A stretch of 64,000 bases of DNA from Pedobacter segetis (GTDB taxonomy: Bacteria; Bacteroidota; Bacteroidia; Sphingobacteriales; Sphingobacteriaceae): positions 62,001 through 126,000 of the forward strand of contig NZ_JAEHFY010000008.1 of assembly GCF_016623585.1 (NCBI RefSeq), written 5' to 3'. The notes beneath the pieces were generated by a model that worked only from the letters and a program-made list of their open reading frames with translations, was not told the DNA's origin and did no database searches. Of the stretch, positions 63,635 through 64,000 are shown piece after piece. Position 1 is the first letter of the stretch, and each line of letters begins with the position of its first letter. The translations under genes and the position numbers were made by a program.

Positions 63635-64000
63635 TGCAAAAGAAAGAAACACTAACCAATAGTGATATACAGAGATATACCGGGATTTTTTGGAAGACTA
63701 TTTTAGGGTTTTTTCTGTTTTTCACTTTGATCATCTTAGCTACTAGTTTTGGCTTATTTGGAGAACTGCCGTCTTTTAGAGATTTAGAAAACCCAAAAAG
63801 CAACCAAGCATCCATTATTTATACCGCTGATAAAAATGAGCTGGGCAATTATTTTGTTCAAAATAGATCTAATGTTCGCTATCAAGAGATTTCTCCCAAT
63901 GTAATTAATGCTTTAATTTCTACAGAAGATGTGAGGTTTAAAGAGCATTCTGGGATAGATTTTAAAAGAACTTTTACCATCTTTTTTTATAATTTAATCG
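63634..64000 (+). CDS. class A penicillin-binding protein, N-terminal part (runs off the window)
   Basis: The first 122 codons of a bifunctional penicillin-binding protein 1A-type enzyme: a cytoplasmic tail, one transmembrane helix (about 22-42), then the start of the GT51 glycosyltransferase domain with the catalytic Glu98 in STEDVRFKEHSGID. The transpeptidase half lies beyond the window. Its ATG overlaps the last base of the SprE-like stop (ATAATG), which suggests coupled translation. Confidence 0.93.
   Translation, partial: MQKKETLTNSDIQRYTGIFWKTILGFFLFFTLIILATSFGLFGELPSFRDLENPKSNQASIIYTADKNELGNYFVQNRSNVRYQEISPNVINALISTEDVRFKEHSGIDFKRTFTIFFYNLI

Overview
This AT-rich window is a piece of a Bacteroidota chromosome, most likely from the Sphingobacteriaceae (Pedobacter-like). 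The evidence is the TTTG/TAnnTTTG promoter boxes, the near absence of Shine-Dalgarno sequences, GldB and SprE/PorW-type proteins, DUF4292, a bactofilin/AtpZ/ATP-synthase operon that lacks atpD and atpC, and S9, M28 and PepSY-like secreted proteins typical of that group. The genus is inference. No rRNA, CRISPR array, prophage or transposase was seen.

Region 1 (1-18.1 kb) is the expression machinery. After the end of an acyl-CoA dehydrogenase gene and a membrane-anchored MutS-like ATPase come rpsU, xerC, hpf, four tRNA genes (Thr, Tyr, Gly, Thr), tuf, tRNA-Trp, secE, nusG, rplK-A-J-L, rpoB and rpoC. The junctions carry terminators, attenuator-like hairpins and long self-complementary spacers. 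rpsU and hpf both have strong anti-16S ribosome-binding sites, which is exceptional in this phylum.

Region 2 (18.1-46.1 kb) is mostly envelope and housekeeping: a class C beta-lactamase-fold lipoprotein, fumC, an amidase, an S9 peptidase, murF, an MscS channel and a LysM lytic transglycosylase. A long minus-strand series follows (acylphosphatase, flippase, dut, TPR protein, DUF4292 lipoprotein, EnvC-like protein, two TatA-type proteins, gatA). Then come an amidohydrolase, rlmN-comF-lipoprotein, an M28 peptidase, a DUF3891 protein, two MsrA-type proteins and a VOC-fold protein.

Region 3 (46.1-47.5 kb) is the most accessory-looking part: a DUF2975 membrane protein and a small XRE regulator, enclosed by inverted copies of TGTTAGCGGT and preceded by a 0.5 kb non-coding stretch. 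It looks like a mobile two-gene cassette and is the best candidate here for something undescribed.

Region 4 (47.5-64 kb) holds a PepSY-like secreted protein, nadE, an outer-membrane beta-barrel, gldB, a patatin phospholipase and small proteins. These are followed by the minus-strand operon M23 peptidase, bactofilin, atpZ, a membrane protein and atpB-E-F-H-A-G. The window ends with a divergent sprE/porW-like gene and the start of a class A penicillin-binding protein. Most of the window is conserved core genome; novelty lies in the cassette, the repeat-like spacers, the frameshifted small gene at 2809 and the unusual ribosome-binding sites.
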